Part shown: positions 61,667 through 64,000 of the stretch, piece after piece
Layout: the number at the start of each line of letters is the position of its first letter
Numbering within the stretch: position 1 is the stretch's first letter
Source: Cornus controversa
Lineage: Eukaryota > Streptophyta > Magnoliopsida > Cornales > Cornaceae
Direction: 5' to 3'
NCBI GenBank assembly: GCA_026545225.1
Contig: CM048846.1
Coordinates: forward strand, 55,928,270-55,992,269
Length of the DNA stretch: 64,000 nt
The notes under the pieces: generated by a model
What the model was told of the DNA's origin: nothing
Database searches by the model: none
Seen by the model: only the letters and a program-made list of their open reading frames with translations
Program-made: the position numbers and the translations under genes

Positions 61667-62181
61667 CTACTCCTTAACCACCCTACTCACTGGAGTTGGT
61701 TGTGTAATGAGTGTGAACAAAGTCACTGGTTCACCACCCTCACTAAAGTACAATTTTATTTCTGAGATGTCCTCCATCATTTTCCACTCTTGGATAGCAA
61801 TGCTAGCTAAGGCGCCATGTGATTTTTTGCTCAATGCATCGGTAACTACATTAGCTTTTCCCGGGTGATACTGCAGATCAAAGTTGTAGTCTTCCATGTA
61901 CTCCACCCACCTCGTTTGCCTTATGTTCAAGTCCTTTCGTGTGAAAAAGTACTTTAAGCTCTTGTGATCACTATAAACCTCAAACTTTTCTCGTACAAAT
62001 ATTGCCTCCATATTTTCAATGCAAAAATTACCGCTGCTAACTCCAAATCATGAGTTGGGTAATTTTTCTCACGTGTCTTTAACTATCGGGAATCATATGC
62101 AATAAGTCTCTCAGTTTGCATCAGCACACATCCCAAACTGTCTTGTGAAGCTTTATAATAAATGACATAACCCAAACCATG
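61667..62181 (-). pseudogene. Chromovirus RNase H
   Basis: 61667-62011 carries [15 protein letters not shown] and the TRWVEYMEDYNF and HPGKANVVTDALS motifs of the gypsy RNase H C-terminal half. 62012-62181 would hold its first catalytic residues but is broken (ALVYAS-type block not readable in one frame). Confidence 0.87.
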
Positions 62182-63039
62182 TTAAAAAATAATCAATATA
62201 GGAGCACTAGTTAACCTACTCTTCAACTCCATAAAAGAATGCTTGCAAGCCTCATTCCACTCAAACTTAACTCCCTTACGAGTAAGTTTGGTCATCAGCG
62301 CTGCTAACTTTGAAAAGTCCTTTACAAAATGCCTGTAATATCCTACCAATCCCAAGAAGCTACGTATTTTGAATACATTTGTTGGTCTTTCCCAATTCAT
62401 CACCACTTCTATCTTTGAAGGGTCTATCGAAACTCCTCCTTTTGACACCACGTGACTTAGGAATTTCACTTTCGTTAACCAAAATTTGCATTTTTTGTAT
62501 TTGGCGTACAAACAGTGCTCCCTTAAAATCTGTAATACCGTCCTCAAGTGGATCTCGTACTCCTCCATAGAAGAAGAATACACAAGAATATCATCCACAA
62601 ACACCGCTACAAATCTATCCAAGTACACATTGAAGACTCTATTCATTAAGTCCATGAACATCGTCGGAGCGTTCGTCAAACCAAATGGCATCACTAGGAA
62701 CTCATAGTGCTATATCTAGTCCTCTTCCCTTACCCTCAACTGGTAATACCCCGACCTTAAGTCAATTTTTGAAAAGCAAGTTGAACCCTTTTATTGATCA
62801 AATAAGTCATCGATCATTGGTAAATGATACTTGTTCTTAATCATTGCTTGGTTCAACTTCTAATAGTCTATACACAACCGCAAATATTCGTCCTTCTTCT
62901 TAGAAAATAGGACTGGAGTTCCCCAAGGTGATGTATTAGGTCGCACAAATCCCTTGTCCAACAACTCTTGCAACTGATCTTTCATCTCTTTCAACTCTGC
63001 CGGTGCCATACGGTACGATGCCATAGAGATAGGCACAGT
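62182..63039 (-). pseudogene. Chromovirus reverse transcriptase
   Basis: 62860-63034 has the opening [16 protein letters not shown] and [16 protein letters not shown]. The segment 62695-62860 is frameshifted. 62182-62694 has [12 protein letters not shown], the catalytic [10 protein letters not shown] and the thumb/connection block [20 protein letters not shown] instead of YVDD or FIDD is tolerated in gypsy elements. The RT N-terminus ends at 63039 where an Athila-type LTR begins. Confidence 0.92.
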
Positions 63040-64000
63040 TGATCGGCGTTGAATATTACACATTCTAGCTTCTTAATTTGCATATTTTATTCTCTTAGTG
63101 ATAGTTTATTTGTGATTTTACTTTAGTTTTATCTGTTCTGTCTTTTCAGGGCCTTAATGATTATTTAAGTTAAAACCATGATTTTTGGGCATTTAAAGAA
63201 GACATTCAAGAGGGTTATATGAAGCCTTCATCAAATGGATCTATTAAATTCCATATCTTAACTCAAATCAGCCCAAGGAAGTGGTCTAAGAGAATTACAA
63301 TTGCTTAAGGAGATTACGGGCCTAAAGTCCAATTCTGTACGAAATCCAGTTTTAATCCCATTTTAAAAAATGGCCTGAAAATCTTATTTGTGAACATCAA
63401 TTCGACTTAATTTTAAAATCAGTAGTATGAAATTCGATTCTAGACACTTTTGTATTTCATGTAAATTCCGTGAATCAGACTTCTATTGGATCAAAACATG
63501 GATTGAACATTAGTAGAAAAATTTACTATTTAGGGTTGTGGGAAAACCCTAATTATCTCCTAATTAGATTAGGATTTTATCTCCTAATTGGATTAGGACT
63601 TAATGTATTCTCTTGGGGTATAAAGTCGCGAATTGGAGGTTGTTTTGGGGGAGAAAAGAAGTGGAGGCCAGGGTAGAGAAGACAGAGACAATCCAGGTTT
63701 TATTTATCTTATTTCATTATGTCTTTTATTTTTTGTTATCATCTTCTTCTTCTTCTTCTTCTACTATGTGTAACTAAAATCCTCAACTAGGGTTGAGGAG
63801 GAAATTTCCATTAATGAAGTGAAGTTCTTTTGTTCATTAATTAATTCCCATGTGTATGATTTAAATGCTTATGATTTTCGCTTCTGGTGATTAATTATTT
63901 TATAATTCTTTCACCATCTATATAATGTATATGTGGTAGTTAGAAAGTATTATAACTAATCTAAGCTTGGGTTTGTATTTCTTAAAAGTGATGATCTTTG
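63040..64000 (+). repeat. Athila-type LTR, cut by window end
   Basis: It starts TGATCGGCGTTGAATATTAC and follows the solo LTR at 22138-23537 (read in reverse) to the window edge, including the CTT microsatellite and the taattccc/catgtgt region. ACAGT at 63035-63039 would be the left TSD if this is a complete insertion. Whether it is solo or a 5' LTR cannot be told. Confidence 0.9.
63742..63771. repeat. (CTT)n microsatellite
   Basis: Short CTT run inside the Athila-type LTR, matching the gaagaagaag run near 22825 in the solo LTR. Confidence 0.9.

Larger units (their letters stand above)
57438..63039 (-). mobile_element. Tekay-like chromovirus (Ty3/gypsy), 3' part
   Basis: On the minus strand the order is RT, RNase H, integrase, chromodomain, PPT and LTR. 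Outside the LTR lies an extra PBS-containing module (57438-57586). The 5' part (gag, protease, 5' LTR) is cut off at 63040 by an Athila-type LTR and lies beyond the window if present. A 5-bp candidate for the left TSD is GTTGC (57433-57437); it cannot be matched here. The chromodomain assigns it to the chromoviruses. Confidence 0.88.

Noticed and set aside
1..64000. tRNA, rRNA, or other structural RNA genes
   Set aside because: None recognised; tRNA-like matches are only PBS complements of 12-18 bases.

Overview
This is nuclear DNA from a flowering plant, probably a eudicot. It holds one recognisable host gene fragment, spliced plant-style with GT-AG introns. Almost everything else is retrotransposon: Ty1/copia, Ty3/gypsy of the Athila and chromodomain (Tekay-like) lineages, a LINE, a TRIM and a LARD-like element. 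AT microsatellites sit inside the LTRs. There is no prokaryotic, viral or organellar gene set.

Layout. 1-1300: 3' end of a LINE (minus). 1423-3987: short gag-only Ty3/gypsy element (minus) with perfect TSD TTCTA. 4331-4830: decayed copia RT fragment. 5879-7206: exons 1-4 of a zinc-type alcohol dehydrogenase-like gene (minus), the only host gene seen; its 3' half is not in the window. 7707-8673: foldback element with long inverted arms. 8674-9609: copia LTR (minus). 9931-19970: decayed SIRE-like copia element (+) whose 5' LTR is split by a 4.1-kb solo LTR (10696-14776, TSD ATAAC).

19971-50461 is a nested stack resolved mainly by target-site duplications. A copia-type LTR (outermost, minus) holds an Athila-type solo LTR (22138-23537, TSD TCTTT) and a chromovirus-type solo LTR (23614-50168, TSD GGGTT). 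The latter holds an LTR-PBS-partial-LTR element (24759-27483, TSD TCAAG) and a 21-kb LARD-like element (27679-48960, TSD CTGGG). The LARD left LTR holds a 570-bp TRIM (30596-31165, TSD GCGCC). Its non-coding interior holds a 10.5-kb Athila-like element (32855-43353, TSD ACACG) that keeps gag, protease and integrase in one frame but lacks RT and RNase H.

50463-64000: truncated chromovirus LTRs, Athila fragments, then a chromovirus (minus) with LTR at 57587-60240, chromodomain, integrase, RNase H and RT up to 63039, where another Athila-type LTR starts and runs off the window.

How the parts relate. No retroelement gene appears intact; stops and frameshifts are noted at each entry. The non-coding LARD and the coding chromovirus at 57438-63039 share the same PPT block and LTR termini, so a relative of the latter probably supplied proteins to the former. 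The least expected feature is an LTR-end/PBS module attached to the outside of two independent chromovirus LTRs (24759-24863 and 57438-57586). All identity statements are by eye, not computed.
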